Part shown: piece by piece, positions 15,251 through 23,931 of the stretch | How positions within the stretch are numbered: the first letter of the stretch is position 1 | Layout: the number at the start of each line of letters is the position of its first letter | DNA from: JANXUR01 sp038229415 | Lineage (GTDB): Bacteria; Acidobacteriota; Terriglobia; Terriglobales; Acidobacteriaceae | Length of the DNA: 64,000 bases | Direction of reading: 5' to 3' | Assembly (NCBI GenBank): GCA_038229415.1 | Contig: JBBROM010000017.1 | Span: 1-64,000, forward strand | Position numbers and translations under genes: made by a program | Notes under the pieces: generated by a model | Database searches by the model: none | The model's input: the letters and a program-made list of their open reading frames with translations, nothing else | What the model was told of the DNA's origin: nothing

Positions 15251-16135
15251 TCAGGCCAGCACGATTTTTGAGCCTGCGATGCGGCTGAAGTATTCCGGAA
15301 CTCCCCGGACTCCAGGAAATATGCGAAAGAGCGCCCCCGCGAACTCTCCGTCAACGTGGCGTTGATCGCCTCCGGCTGTAGTGACGTAGATCTGGTCGAG
15401 GTCGTCGCCGCCAAAGGTAAGGCTCGATGTCTTCGGGGCGGGAATCGAAAACTTTTCCACGATGTTGCCGTCTTCCGCGAGTCGGACTATACAGCCGCCA
15501 TCCCAAAGCGCCGTCCACAGATGACCTTTGCAGTCGAGCGTCATGCCGTCCGGCAGTCCATCGGCTTCGGCAAATCTTACGAAGACGCGCGGGTTCGTGA
15601 TGCTTCCATCCGCCTCGTTGTAGTCAAAGCGATAGATTTCGTGGGCGAAGGAATCGGTATAGAAAAAACTCTTGTGATCCTGCGTAAAGGCCATGCCGTT
15701 GGAGCACCCGATCCCTTCGAGCACCAGGTGAAGCGATCCGTCCACATCCAGCCGATACAGCCTGCCCTTATTCTCGGGTGTGGACATGGTGCCACAAAAA
15801 ACTCGGCCTGCAGGATCAGCGATCACATCATTGAAGCGCGAGTTGCGCTCTGCCGGAATTTCGGCAAGAAGCTCGGTGTACACGTCGTCACGCCAGCGCG
15901 CGATGGTGCCACGATCCTGAAACAGCAGCAGGCCCCCTTCCGCCTGAAAGCAAAACCCGCCCACCGTGCGACCGGAATAAATCTGCCCGTGGCTTCGCGT
16001 TGCCGAGTTGTAGCTGAAGATTCGCCCGACGGGAATATCGCACCAGTATAGTTTGCGCTCAAGCGGATGCCAGAGCGGGTTCTCACCAATTTGACAGGCA
16101 TAGTCGGCTATGAGTTCGGGCGCGGCGGCATTCAT
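15251..16135 (-). CDS. SMP-30/gluconolactonase-family lactonase
   Basis: A 294-residue six-bladed propeller protein. The metal-site residues of the SMP-30 family are in place: E18 in IGENPLW, the Asn of GCSNGMAF, and the Asp of LPDGMTLD. The frequent pattern 'GRLYRLDVDGS', 'FFYTDSFAHEIYRFDY', 'GHLWTALWDGG' marks the blades. Family members hydrolyse sugar-acid lactones in the cytoplasm. It faces away from the sugar-acid dehydratase and SDR genes over a 164-base gap, which fits a three-step route: sugar to lactone to sugar acid to 2-keto-3-deoxy acid. It converges on the amidase gene with almost no gap. Confidence 0.9.
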   Translation of the reverse strand: MNAAAPELIADYACQIGENPLWHPLERKLYWCDIPVGRIFSYNSATRSHGQIYSGRTVGGFCFQAEGGLLLFQDRGTIARWRDDVYTELLAEIPAERNSRFNDVIADPAGRVFCGTMSTPENKGRLYRLDVDGSLHLVLEGIGCSNGMAFTQDHKSFFYTDSFAHEIYRFDYNEADGSITNPRVFVRFAEADGLPDGMTLDCKGHLWTALWDGGCIVRLAEDGNIVEKFSIPAPKTSSLTFGGDDLDQIYVTTAGGDQRHVDGEFAGALFRIFPGVRGVPEYFSRIAGSKIVLA

Positions 16136-16299
16136 CGGTTGAGCGTCCTATGCGAGAGCATGAAGGAAGATGGTAATACCGTGGGTAGTGTAGGACAGAA
16201 TGCGGCACTATGTATACTTGCTGGCACGCAGTCCACTGAGTGAGCTTATTTGCGCCAGCGTATGTCGCGCAGGTGAGGCCTTCCCCGGAGTCGCAAGTC

Positions 16300-18030
16300 A
16301 TGTCCACCGAGAAAAGAAAATATCGTTCCGCCGCCTGGTTCGGTCGCACCGATAAGGACGGATTCATTCATCGCAGCTGGATGAAGAATCAGGGCCTGCC
16401 CGCCGACGTTTTCGACGGGCGTCCGGTGATCGGCATCTGTAATACGTGGTCGGAACTCACACCGTGCAACGCCCATATGCGAGCCCTGGCCGAGCGCGTG
16501 AAACGCGGCGTTTGGGAAGCAGGTGGATTGCCACTCGAATTTCCGGTGATGTCCACGGGCGAGACGAATCTGCGCCCGACGGCAATGCTCTTCCGCAATC
16601 TGGTGAGCATGGACGTGGAAGAGAGTATTCGCGGCAATCCGGTGGATGGCGTGGTTCTGATGTGCGGATGCGACAAGACCACGCCTTCGCTGGTTATGGG
16701 CGCGGCCAGTTGCGACGTTCCGGCGATCGTCGTCTCAGGCGGCCCTATGCTCAACGGCAAGTTTCGCGGGCGGGATATTGGCTCGGGTACCGACGTGTGG
16801 CGCTTCAGCGAAGAGGTGAAGGCCGGAACGATGTCACAGGAGGAGTTCTCCGAAGCGGAATCGTGCATGTCGCGCTCGGCGGGACACTGCATGACGATGG
16901 GCACGGCCTCTACCATGAGTGCGATGGCGGAAGCGCTGGGTCTAACGTTGCCGCATAACGCCGCGATTCCCGCCGTGGATTCCCGGCGCTCTGTGCTGGC
17001 TCACCTTTCTGGCAGGCGGATCGTCGAGATGGTGCGCGAGGACCTGACTCTCTCGAAGATTCTGGTACGCGAAGCGTTTGAGAATGCGATCCGAGTGAAT
17101 GGCGCGCTGGGTGGCTCGACTAATGCTGTGATTCATTTGCTGGCGATCGCGGGCCGCATCGGCGTACCCATGAACCTGGACGATTGGGATCGTATCGGTC
17201 GCGATACTCCCACGGTGGTTGACCTGATGCCAAGCGGACGATTTCTGATGGAGGATTTCTACTACGCCGGAGGCTTGCCAGCAGTGATCAAAATGCTCGA
17301 CGAGCACAAGCTGATTCACGGCGGCGCGTTGACTGTGACGGGCAAGTCCATCGCGGAGAATTGCTCCGATGCGGCCAACTGGAATCAGGAAGTAATCCGT
17401 CCCATGGACAATCCTTTAATTGAACACGGCGGAGTGGCAGTGCTCAAAGGGAACCTTGCGCCCGACGGAGCGGTGCTTAAGCCTTCGGCTGCGTCGCCTC
17501 ACCTGATGAAGCATCGCGGACGAGCAGTGGTATTTGCGTCCATTGAGCACTATCACCGGCGCATTCTCGAGCCTGATCTGGATATTGATGAAACTTCAGT
17601 GATGGTGCTGCAGAACTGCGGGCCGAAGGGCTATCCCGGCATGGCCGAGGTGGGCAACATGGGCCTACCGCCGAAGCTGCTGGCAAAGGGCATCACCGAC
17701 ATGGTCCGCATTTCTGATGCACGCATGAGCGGCACGGCTTATGGCACGGTTGTGCTGCACGTTTGTCCGGAGGCGGCTGCGGGTGGCACGCTGGCGCTGG
17801 TGAAGGATGGCGACTACATCGAGCTCGATGTGGAAGCGCGGCGACTGCATCTGGATGTTTCGGACGAAGAGCTTGCCGTTAGGCGCGCGGCTTGGAAGCC
17901 GGTGTTGCCCATACTTCAAGGTGGCTATCAGCAGTTGTACGTACAGCACGTAATGCAGGCATCGGAAGGCGCGGACCTGGACTTTCTGGTTGGTTGCCGC
18001 AGCACCGTCGTTACCCGAGAGTCTCACTAG
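16300..18030 (+). CDS. IlvD/Edd-family sugar-acid dehydratase (arabinonate/xylonate type)
   Basis: From the ATG at 16300 (GGAG ten bases upstream) the protein is 576 residues. It belongs to the FeS-dependent IlvD/Edd family: TPCNAHM (C56), MCGCDKTTPS and GHCMTMGTAST contribute the cluster cysteines; NGALGGSTNAVIHLLAIAGR and SDARMSGTAYGTVVLH are further hallmarks. The beginning (KYRSAAWFGRTDKDGFIHRSW) resembles L-arabinonate/D-xylonate dehydratases rather than the biosynthetic dihydroxyacid dehydratase. The neighbouring SDR, lactonase and LacI regulator also support sugar-acid catabolism. The exact substrate is not readable. Confidence 0.88.
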   Translation: MSTEKRKYRSAAWFGRTDKDGFIHRSWMKNQGLPADVFDGRPVIGICNTWSELTPCNAHMRALAERVKRGVWEAGGLPLEFPVMSTGETNLRPTAMLFRNLVSMDVEESIRGNPVDGVVLMCGCDKTTPSLVMGAASCDVPAIVVSGGPMLNGKFRGRDIGSGTDVWRFSEEVKAGTMSQEEFSEAESCMSRSAGHCMTMGTASTMSAMAEALGLTLPHNAAIPAVDSRRSVLAHLSGRRIVEMVREDLTLSKILVREAFENAIRVNGALGGSTNAVIHLLAIAGRIGVPMNLDDWDRIGRDTPTVVDLMPSGRFLMEDFYYAGGLPAVIKMLDEHKLIHGGALTVTGKSIAENCSDAANWNQEVIRPMDNPLIEHGGVAVLKGNLAPDGAVLKPSAASPHLMKHRGRAVVFASIEHYHRRILEPDLDIDETSVMVLQNCGPKGYPGMAEVGNMGLPPKLLAKGITDMVRISDARMSGTAYGTVVLHVCPEAAAGGTLALVKDGDYIELDVEARRLHLDVSDEELAVRRAAWKPVLPILQGGYQQLYVQHVMQASEGADLDFLVGCRSTVVTRESH

Positions 18031-18034
18031 TCGA

Positions 18035-18829
18035 ATGGGCAACTCAGCAGTGATGACCGCAACGAATCAGTTCGGCGTATATCCCAGCCTGCGCGATCGG
18101 GTGGTGGTGGTTACGGGCGGCGCCAGCGGCATTGGCGCGGCAATCGTAGAGGCGTTTGCCATGCAGCACGCCCGCGTGGCTTTTCTGGACATCCAGCAGG
18201 ATGCTGGCGAAGCATTGGTCGCCCAGCTGGCTTCCGCAGGCTGTACCCAGCCCCGCTTCTTCCGCTGTGATCTCACCGACACTGGTGCATTGCAAAGTAC
18301 AGTTGCGAGTGTAATCGAAGCTTTCGGGAGGGTTGACGTCCTGGTAAACAACGCGGGCAATGATGCCCGCCACTCCCTCGAAGAGGTTACGTCAGACTTC
18401 TGGGATGGCGCGATGGCCGTCAACTTGAAGCACCAGTTTTTTATGACCCAGAGCGTCATTCCAGCGATGCGCAAAGCGGGCCGCGGCTCGATCATTAACA
18501 TGAGTTCGATTAGCTGGGTGATCCCCTCCACCAATCTGCCTGTGTATGTGACGGCCAAGGCGGCAATTGTGGGGATGACGCGAACCTTGGCCCATGAGCT
18601 GGGGCCTGACAACATTCGCGTCAATTGTGTGATGCCCGGCGCGATTCTGACCGAACGCCAGCGACAACTTTGGTTCACCGAAGCTTACAAGGCAGAGATT
18701 CTGGGTCGCCAAGCGTTAAAGCGGCTGATCTTGCCTGACGAGGTGGCCCGGCTGGTGCTCTTCCTCGCATCCGACGATAGTTCCGCGATCACCAACCAGA
18801 GCTATGTAATTGATGGGGGATGGGTGTAA
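18035..18829 (+). CDS. Short-chain dehydrogenase, probable sugar 1-dehydrogenase
   Basis: A classical SDR of 264 residues from the ATG at 18035, four bases after the dehydratase stop; an ATG at 18053 is also possible. The cofactor motif is TGGASGIG at 27-34, followed by NNAG, the catalytic Ser in SSISW and YVTAK with the catalytic Tyr and Lys. The C-terminus IDGGWV is typical. An acidic residue after the second strand (LDIQQ) suggests NAD+ preference. Directly behind a sugar-acid dehydratase and near a lactonase, it most likely oxidises an aldose to its lactone. This role is inferred from context. Confidence 0.85.
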   Translation: MGNSAVMTATNQFGVYPSLRDRVVVVTGGASGIGAAIVEAFAMQHARVAFLDIQQDAGEALVAQLASAGCTQPRFFRCDLTDTGALQSTVASVIEAFGRVDVLVNNAGNDARHSLEEVTSDFWDGAMAVNLKHQFFMTQSVIPAMRKAGRGSIINMSSISWVIPSTNLPVYVTAKAAIVGMTRTLAHELGPDNIRVNCVMPGAILTERQRQLWFTEAYKAEILGRQALKRLILPDEVARLVLFLASDDSSAITNQSYVIDGGWV

Positions 18830-18868
18830 GTGTTGTGTAAGCCATACTTTATCCAGTTTTAGGCAGGC

Positions 18869-18905
18869 TTGGGATTCGGCGCTTTGGGCCTGTATACTCC
18901 GGCTG
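18869..18905 (+). promoter_or_regulatory. Promoter of the LacI-type regulator, possibly leaderless
   Basis: TTGGGA (18869-18874) and TATACT (18893-18898) are 18 bases apart. A start at the expected distance after TATACT would fall at or beside the GTG at 18905, so the mRNA may lack a leader. An upstream in-frame ATG at 18869 lies inside the -35 element and is unlikely to be used. Confidence 0.5.
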
Positions 18906-19978
18906 TGCCCCGTGAAGAGTCGAAGAAAACGCTGACGCCATCGGAATCAAACGGACCGGTGAGTCAGCGCATGCTTGCGGAACACTTGGGACTGTCTCCG
19001 GCAACAATTTCCGTGGTGTTGAATGGCTCACCGGTGGCAGATTCGATTCCGGCGGAGACCAAGGCGCGGGTATTCGCCGCAGCGCGGCAGTTCAACTATC
19101 GCCCGAATTTGGTAGCACGCTCGTTGCGAACCCAGCGCAGCTTTATGATCGGGGTGATGGTGCCCGAGGTCAGCGAAGGCTATGCCGCCGCAGTGATGGG
19201 GGGCATTGAAGAGCAGTTGCTGCAGGAGGGCTACTTTTATCTGGTAGCCAGCCATCGCCACAAGGTGGATCTGATTGCTGAATATCCTCGCATGCTGCAG
19301 AGCCGCTCGGTGGAAGGTCTTATCGCGGTGGACACGCCTTGGACGCAGGATGTGGCGGTACCTGTGGTGACGATCTCTGGCCGCGGCAAAGCGGCTGGGG
19401 TCACAAACATCGTCTTGGATCATGATCGGGCGGCGCAGTTGGCGCTGGAGCATCTGTTCCACTTGGGGCATCGGCGCATCGCCTTCATCAAGGGCCAGTC
19501 TTTCAGCTCCGACACGGAAGCCCGCTGGAACTCGATCCTCAAGGCGGCTCGTAAGTTGGAATTGGCAATCGAACCCAGCCTGGTAGCACAGTTAGAGGGC
19601 GATTCTCCGTCGCCCGAGCTTGGTTATGAGGTAACGCATCAGCTGCTGGCCAATGACGAGGGCTTTACGGCTCTGTTCGCGTTTAACGACATTTCCGCTA
19701 TCGGCGCAGTGCGGGCCTTGCGTGAGAGTGGACGACGGGTGCCGGAAGATGTTTCGGTGGTGGGATTCGATGACATCCAAAGTGCCGCCTTCCAAAACCC
19801 GGGGCTGACTACAGTACGTCAGCCGCTGCGCAGCATGGGCAGGCTGGCGGCGGAAACCGTTTTGCGCAGAATCGCAAACCCCACGTCCCCAGCCTTGTCG
19901 CGCCGGGTTACCGTTGAGCCCGAGCTGGTGGTTCGGGAGTCCACGGCTCCGGTTGCAAAAGCGAAACGGCGCACGTAA
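18905..19978 (+). CDS. LacI-family transcriptional regulator
   Basis: About 357 residues from the GTG at 18905. The N-terminal helix-turn-helix reads SQRMLAEHLGLSPATISVVLNGSP and is followed by the hinge helix segment NYRPNLVARSLRTQRS that inserts into the operator centre. The periplasmic-binding-protein-like sensor domain follows, with GVMVPEVSEGYAAAVMGGIEE and VSVVGFDDIQSAAFQNPGLTTVRQP near the end. It should bind a sugar or sugar phosphate. It is directly upstream of a GH3 gene whose promoter contains a LacI-type palindrome; similar sites precede the TonB receptor, araD and beta-galactosidase genes. It is the only LacI protein in the window and thus the best candidate for those sites. Confidence 0.93.
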   Translation: MPREESKKTLTPSESNGPVSQRMLAEHLGLSPATISVVLNGSPVADSIPAETKARVFAAARQFNYRPNLVARSLRTQRSFMIGVMVPEVSEGYAAAVMGGIEEQLLQEGYFYLVASHRHKVDLIAEYPRMLQSRSVEGLIAVDTPWTQDVAVPVVTISGRGKAAGVTNIVLDHDRAAQLALEHLFHLGHRRIAFIKGQSFSSDTEARWNSILKAARKLELAIEPSLVAQLEGDSPSPELGYEVTHQLLANDEGFTALFAFNDISAIGAVRALRESGRRVPEDVSVVGFDDIQSAAFQNPGLTTVRQPLRSMGRLAAETVLRRIANPTSPALSRRVTVEPELVVRESTAPVAKAKRRT

Positions 19979-20001
19979 GAGCCTGACTTACTTCAAATCA
20001 C

Positions 20002-20030
20002 TTGCCTAAATCGTTTTACTATTGGATAAT
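20002..20030 (+). promoter_or_regulatory. GH3 promoter with a LacI-type operator inside the spacer
   Basis: TTGCCT (20002-20007) and GATAAT (20025-20030) are 17 bases apart. Between them, 20006-20021 reads CTAAATCGTTTTACTA, a near-palindrome with the central CG typical of LacI-family operators. A repressor bound there would block RNA polymerase. Confidence 0.6.
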
Positions 20031-20065
20031 CACTGGATTATTCACCCTTGGTGCAGGGAGATGAC

Positions 20066-22453
20066 TTGCCAATCCGAATGGTCCAAATGGCCCGAATGAT
20101 TCAACCAATTCAACTGGTTCGTCTGTCCGTTGCGTGGTGCGTGATCGCAGTGGCTGGCCCGGCGGCATGGGCGCAATCCCATACTGCAGCGGTACGTCCC
20201 GATGCCAGCTTTGCCAACGCGAGTGTGGAAGGACGCGTAGATGCGTTGCTGGACCGCATGACCCTGGATGAAAAGGTCGGGCAGTTGGTGTTGTACTCCA
20301 ACGGGGCCCCGACGGGGCCCGGTACCGGGCGCACCGACTATCACGACATGGTTCGGCGGGGCGAGATTGGCGGCCTGTTTAACCTTACGACCGCGAAGGA
20401 AATCAACGAATTTCAGCGCCTCGCGGTGAAAGAGTCGCGACTGCACATCCCGATTCTGTTTGGGCTGGACGTGATTCACGGCTTCCGGACGACCTTTCCC
20501 GTGCCACTGGGCTTGGCGTCTACCTGGAACCCAACGTTGGTGGAAGAGGCGGCGCGAGTCGCCGGGCACGAATCCGCCGCTGCTGGCGTGCGCTGGACTT
20601 TTTCGCCAATGGTAGATATTGCGCGCGACGCCCGCTGGGGCCGCATGATTGAGGGTGCGGGCGAAGACCCCTATCTTGGGGAGCAGATGGCCCGGGCTTA
20701 CGTGCGGGGCTATCAGGGGAAAGACCTGGCCGCTCCCGGAAGTATCGCAGCTTGCGTCAAACACTTTGTAGGCTATGGAGCGGCGGAAGGCGGCCGCGAC
20801 TACAACACCACGGAAATTTCAGAACACACGTTGCGCCAGTTCTATCTGCCGCCCTTTAAGGCTGCGGTGGATGAGGGTGCCGCTTCCTTGATGAGCGCAT
20901 TCAGCTCGCTTAACGCGGTGCCAACTAGCGCGAATTCGTTTACGTTGAACCAGGTGTTGCGCAAGGAATGGAAGTTCCGGGGATTGGTCACAAGTGATTG
21001 GACTTCGATCGCCGAACTGATGGCGCATGGCATTGCCAATGATGGCGCTACAGCGGCCCGCCGTGCTCTGACTGCGGGCGTTGAAATGGACATGGAGAGC
21101 AACCTCTACCATCTGCACCTGGCGCAAATGGTGAAGGGAGGGCAGGTTCCCGTTGCCGTTGTGGACGAGGCCGTGCGTCGCGTGCTGCGGGTGAAGTTTG
21201 CCTTGGGGCTGTTCGACCATCCCTTGGTGGAGGAAGACAAGGAAGCATCCGCTATGCTGCTGCCTGCCAGCCGCGAGCTGGCGCGCAAGGCAGCGGAAGA
21301 GTCGTTCGTGCTGCTGAAGAATGATGCGGTTCCGGGTTATGCACAGCTACTGCCCCTCTCCTCCCCACTAGGCAAGATTGCGCTCATCGGCCCATTGGCG
21401 GATGACGCAGGCAACATGCTGGGCTCATGGGCGGGACAAGGTCGGGCCGAGGATGCCATTACGCTGCGAACAGCGCTGACGAAGCAGTTGGGAGCGGATC
21501 GAGTGCTTTACGCGAGCGGCGGAAGCATCATCGCGAGCAGCGATGCCGAGATTGCCAGCGCGGTGGCGGCTGCAAATTTGGCGGACGTTGTGGTGCTTGC
21601 GGTGGGTGAAGACGCTGGCTCCATGACCGCGGAGGCAGGATCGCGGGCTCACCTCGATTTGCCCGGGCGTCAAGAGCAACTGCTGGAGGCCGTTGCTGCG
21701 ACTGGCAAGCCAGTGGTGATGGTGCTGTTCAGCGGACGCCCGCTGACACTGCCTTGGGCGTTTGCTCATGTGCCCGCTGTGCTGGAGGCGTGGTTCCCTG
21801 GACTGGAAGCTGGACCAGCGCTGGTGCAGACTTTGTTTGGTGAGGTGCAGCCAAGTGGGCGATTGGTGGTGAGCTGGCCACGCAGCGTGGGGCAGGAGCC
21901 GCTCTACTACAACGCCTTGAACACAGGCCGGCCGGCCTTGAACGCTGACCTGACGCATCCGCCGACGGATGGGTTGGAGAAATATCTTTCGCGCTACATT
22001 GATGAGCCCAACTCCCCGCAGTTTCCCTTTGGGTTTGGCCTGACCTATAGCGCGATCCAGTATGGCGACCCGCACCTCAGTGATTCGCGCCTTAGCGCTG
22101 GCAAACTGAAGACGTTGCTGAGTGAGAATGCAACGAGCAGCAAGAGTGCCGCGACAGCCACGGTAAGCGCAGAGATCACAAATACGGGGGCGAAGCCCGC
22201 GGATGAAGTGGTGCAGCTTTATGTACGGCTGGAAGGCACGAGCACGGCACAGCCAGTGCGTGCGCTGAAGGGGTTCCAAAAGATTCACCTGGCTCCGGGT
22301 GAAACGCGCCGCGTCAGCTTCGATCTTGGGGCGGACACCTTTGCCTTGTGGGACGACCAGAATCACTACACGGTGGAGCCTGCGAGAGTCACGTTGTGGA
22401 TTGCGCCCGACTCAGCGCATGGGAACAGCACACGCCTGATGCTTGAGCCATAG
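20066..22453 (+). CDS. GH3 beta-glucosidase, exported
   Basis: A BglX-like enzyme of about 795 residues. Signal peptide: QLVRLSVAWCVIAVAGPAAWAQ. The GH3 N-terminal domain shows RMTLDEKVGQLV, GLDVIHGFRTTFPVPLG, WTFSPMVDIARDARWGR, GAGEDPYLG, ACVKHFVGYGA and the nucleophile Asp in VTSDWTS near residue 311. The C-terminal alpha/beta sandwich and the fibronectin-III-like domain (VVQLYVRLEGTSTAQPVRALKGF) complete it. It releases glucose from beta-glucosides in the periplasm. The start is uncertain: a TTG at 20066 is five bases after GGGAG, an ATG lies at 20078. Next to a GH144-like glucanase it may finish degradation of beta-1,2- or other beta-glucans. Confidence 0.92.
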   Translation: MPIRMVQMARMIQPIQLVRLSVAWCVIAVAGPAAWAQSHTAAVRPDASFANASVEGRVDALLDRMTLDEKVGQLVLYSNGAPTGPGTGRTDYHDMVRRGEIGGLFNLTTAKEINEFQRLAVKESRLHIPILFGLDVIHGFRTTFPVPLGLASTWNPTLVEEAARVAGHESAAAGVRWTFSPMVDIARDARWGRMIEGAGEDPYLGEQMARAYVRGYQGKDLAAPGSIAACVKHFVGYGAAEGGRDYNTTEISEHTLRQFYLPPFKAAVDEGAASLMSAFSSLNAVPTSANSFTLNQVLRKEWKFRGLVTSDWTSIAELMAHGIANDGATAARRALTAGVEMDMESNLYHLHLAQMVKGGQVPVAVVDEAVRRVLRVKFALGLFDHPLVEEDKEASAMLLPASRELARKAAEESFVLLKNDAVPGYAQLLPLSSPLGKIALIGPLADDAGNMLGSWAGQGRAEDAITLRTALTKQLGADRVLYASGGSIIASSDAEIASAVAAANLADVVVLAVGEDAGSMTAEAGSRAHLDLPGRQEQLLEAVAATGKPVVMVLFSGRPLTLPWAFAHVPAVLEAWFPGLEAGPALVQTLFGEVQPSGRLVVSWPRSVGQEPLYYNALNTGRPALNADLTHPPTDGLEKYLSRYIDEPNSPQFPFGFGLTYSAIQYGDPHLSDSRLSAGKLKTLLSENATSSKSAATATVSAEITNTGAKPADEVVQLYVRLEGTSTAQPVRALKGFQKIHLAPGETRRVSFDLGADTFALWDDQNHYTVEPARVTLWIAPDSAHGNSTRLMLEP

Positions 22454-22490
22454 TCACGAATCTGCACTGTCGCAAGGATATCTTCGTTCC

Positions 22491-23810
22491 ATGCCCGACC
22501 GATTCCAATGGACACGCCGCGAATGGCTGCGCCTCAGCGGTGGAGCCGCGCTAGCCACAACTTTACCGTTCGTTGGCTGCCAGCGCGAAGCGCATCCCGC
22601 CTATCAGAAACCGTTGAACCCATTGCCGCGGATGAGCGATGACCAGTTGCTCGACGAGATCCAGCGCACGGCGTTCGATTTTTTCTGGAGTGAAGCCAGT
22701 CCAACCACCGGCCAAGTGAAGGATCGTGCACTCGCCAACGGAGGCGACACTCGCACTATTGCCAGCATCGCGGCCACTGGATTCGGTTTAACGGCGCTGT
22801 GCATCGGCGACCGGCGCGGCTATCGCACACGCAAGGAGATCACAGAGCGCGTTCGGGTTACATTGCGCTTTCTGGCCAATGATCTGCCGAATGAACACGG
22901 CTTCTTCTATCACTTTATTGACATGAACACTGGCGAGCGCCAGTGGAAGTGTGAGCTTTCTTCCATTGATACCGCGCTCTTGCTGTGCGGTGTGTTGACC
23001 GCGCGCCAGCATTTTGCCGATGCGGAGATCAAAGCGCTCGCTACCAGGATTTATGAACGCGTGGACTGGCCGTGGATGCAGAATGGTGGTCCTACCGTCA
23101 GCATGGGCTGGCATCCTGAAAAAGGATTCCTCGACGCGCGGTGGGAACGTTACTGCGAGTTGATGATGATCTATCTTCTGGCGATCGGTTCGCCGACCCA
23201 TCCTCTGCCGCCAGAATCGTGGCAGGCGTGGAGTAGGCCTAAGGTGAGCTTTCAGGGGATCGAATACATCTCGGGCCCTGATCCGATCTTTACGCACCAA
23301 TATTCGCAGGCATGGTTTGACTTTCGCCACAAGCGGGATGCCTACGCCGACTACTTTGAGAATTCGACAAAGGCGACGCAGGCTCACAAGCTGTTTTGTA
23401 TTTCGTTAAAGAACCGTTTTGCCGATTATTCAGATGGCTTATGGGGAATCACTGCGTCGGATTCGGAGAAAGGTTATACCGCATGGGGCGGACCACCGGA
23501 ACAGGGCGAGATTGATGGCAGCATTGTTCCTTGTGCGGCAGGAGGGTCGCTGCCCTTTGCCTTCGCGGACTGCATCCGCGTACTGCATACCATCCGTGAG
23601 CAGTATTCCGGCATGGCGTGGCGGCGCTATGGATTTGTTGACGCCTTCAACCCGCTCACCGGTTGGAGCAATCCAGACGTGCTTGGCATTGATCAGGGCA
23701 TCATGATGGTGATGGCCGAGAACCAGCGTACGGGCATGGTTTGGGAGATGTTTATGAAGAATCCCGAGGCGCAGGTCGCGATGAAGCGCACGGGTTTCCA
23801 GCCGAGTTGA
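22491..23810 (+). CDS. Glycoamylase-family (GH144-like) secreted glucanase, lipoprotein
   Basis: The ATG at 22491 (AAGGA upstream) gives 439 residues. The N-terminus has a twin-arginine-like RREWLRLSGG followed by a hydrophobic stretch ending in a lipobox LPFVGC, so export as a lipoprotein is likely. The rest matches the PF10091 'glycoamylase' family: AFDFFWSEASPTTGQVKDRA, IASIAATGFGLTALCIG, YHFIDMNTGERQW, SSIDTALLLCGVLTA and GITASDSEKGYTAWGGP. Characterised relatives in GH144 are endo-beta-1,2-glucanases (family knowledge). It follows the GH3 gene by 37 bases, so both are probably one operon. Confidence 0.85.
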   Translation: MPDRFQWTRREWLRLSGGAALATTLPFVGCQREAHPAYQKPLNPLPRMSDDQLLDEIQRTAFDFFWSEASPTTGQVKDRALANGGDTRTIASIAATGFGLTALCIGDRRGYRTRKEITERVRVTLRFLANDLPNEHGFFYHFIDMNTGERQWKCELSSIDTALLLCGVLTARQHFADAEIKALATRIYERVDWPWMQNGGPTVSMGWHPEKGFLDARWERYCELMMIYLLAIGSPTHPLPPESWQAWSRPKVSFQGIEYISGPDPIFTHQYSQAWFDFRHKRDAYADYFENSTKATQAHKLFCISLKNRFADYSDGLWGITASDSEKGYTAWGGPPEQGEIDGSIVPCAAGGSLPFAFADCIRVLHTIREQYSGMAWRRYGFVDAFNPLTGWSNPDVLGIDQGIMMVMAENQRTGMVWEMFMKNPEAQVAMKRTGFQPS

Positions 23811-23876
23811 CCCGCCGGAGCACGGGCCGACAGCCCTCCCGCCTTGCTTATGGCAGCATCCCAGCTTCTACTCGGC

Positions 23877-23911
23877 ACAAAAAAGGGGAGGTGGCTTGCC
23901 ACCTCCCCTTC
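23877..23911. terminator. Bidirectional terminator between GH144-like gene and TonB receptor
   Basis: AAGGGGAGGTGG (23883-23894) pairs with CCACCTCCCCTT (23899-23910) around a 4-nt loop. On the minus strand the stem is followed by a run of T (complement of AAAAAA at about 23879-23884); on the plus strand by CTGTC only. It mainly serves the minus-strand receptor gene. Confidence 0.8.
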
Positions 23912-23931
23912 TGTCGCCACGTGGATCAGGA

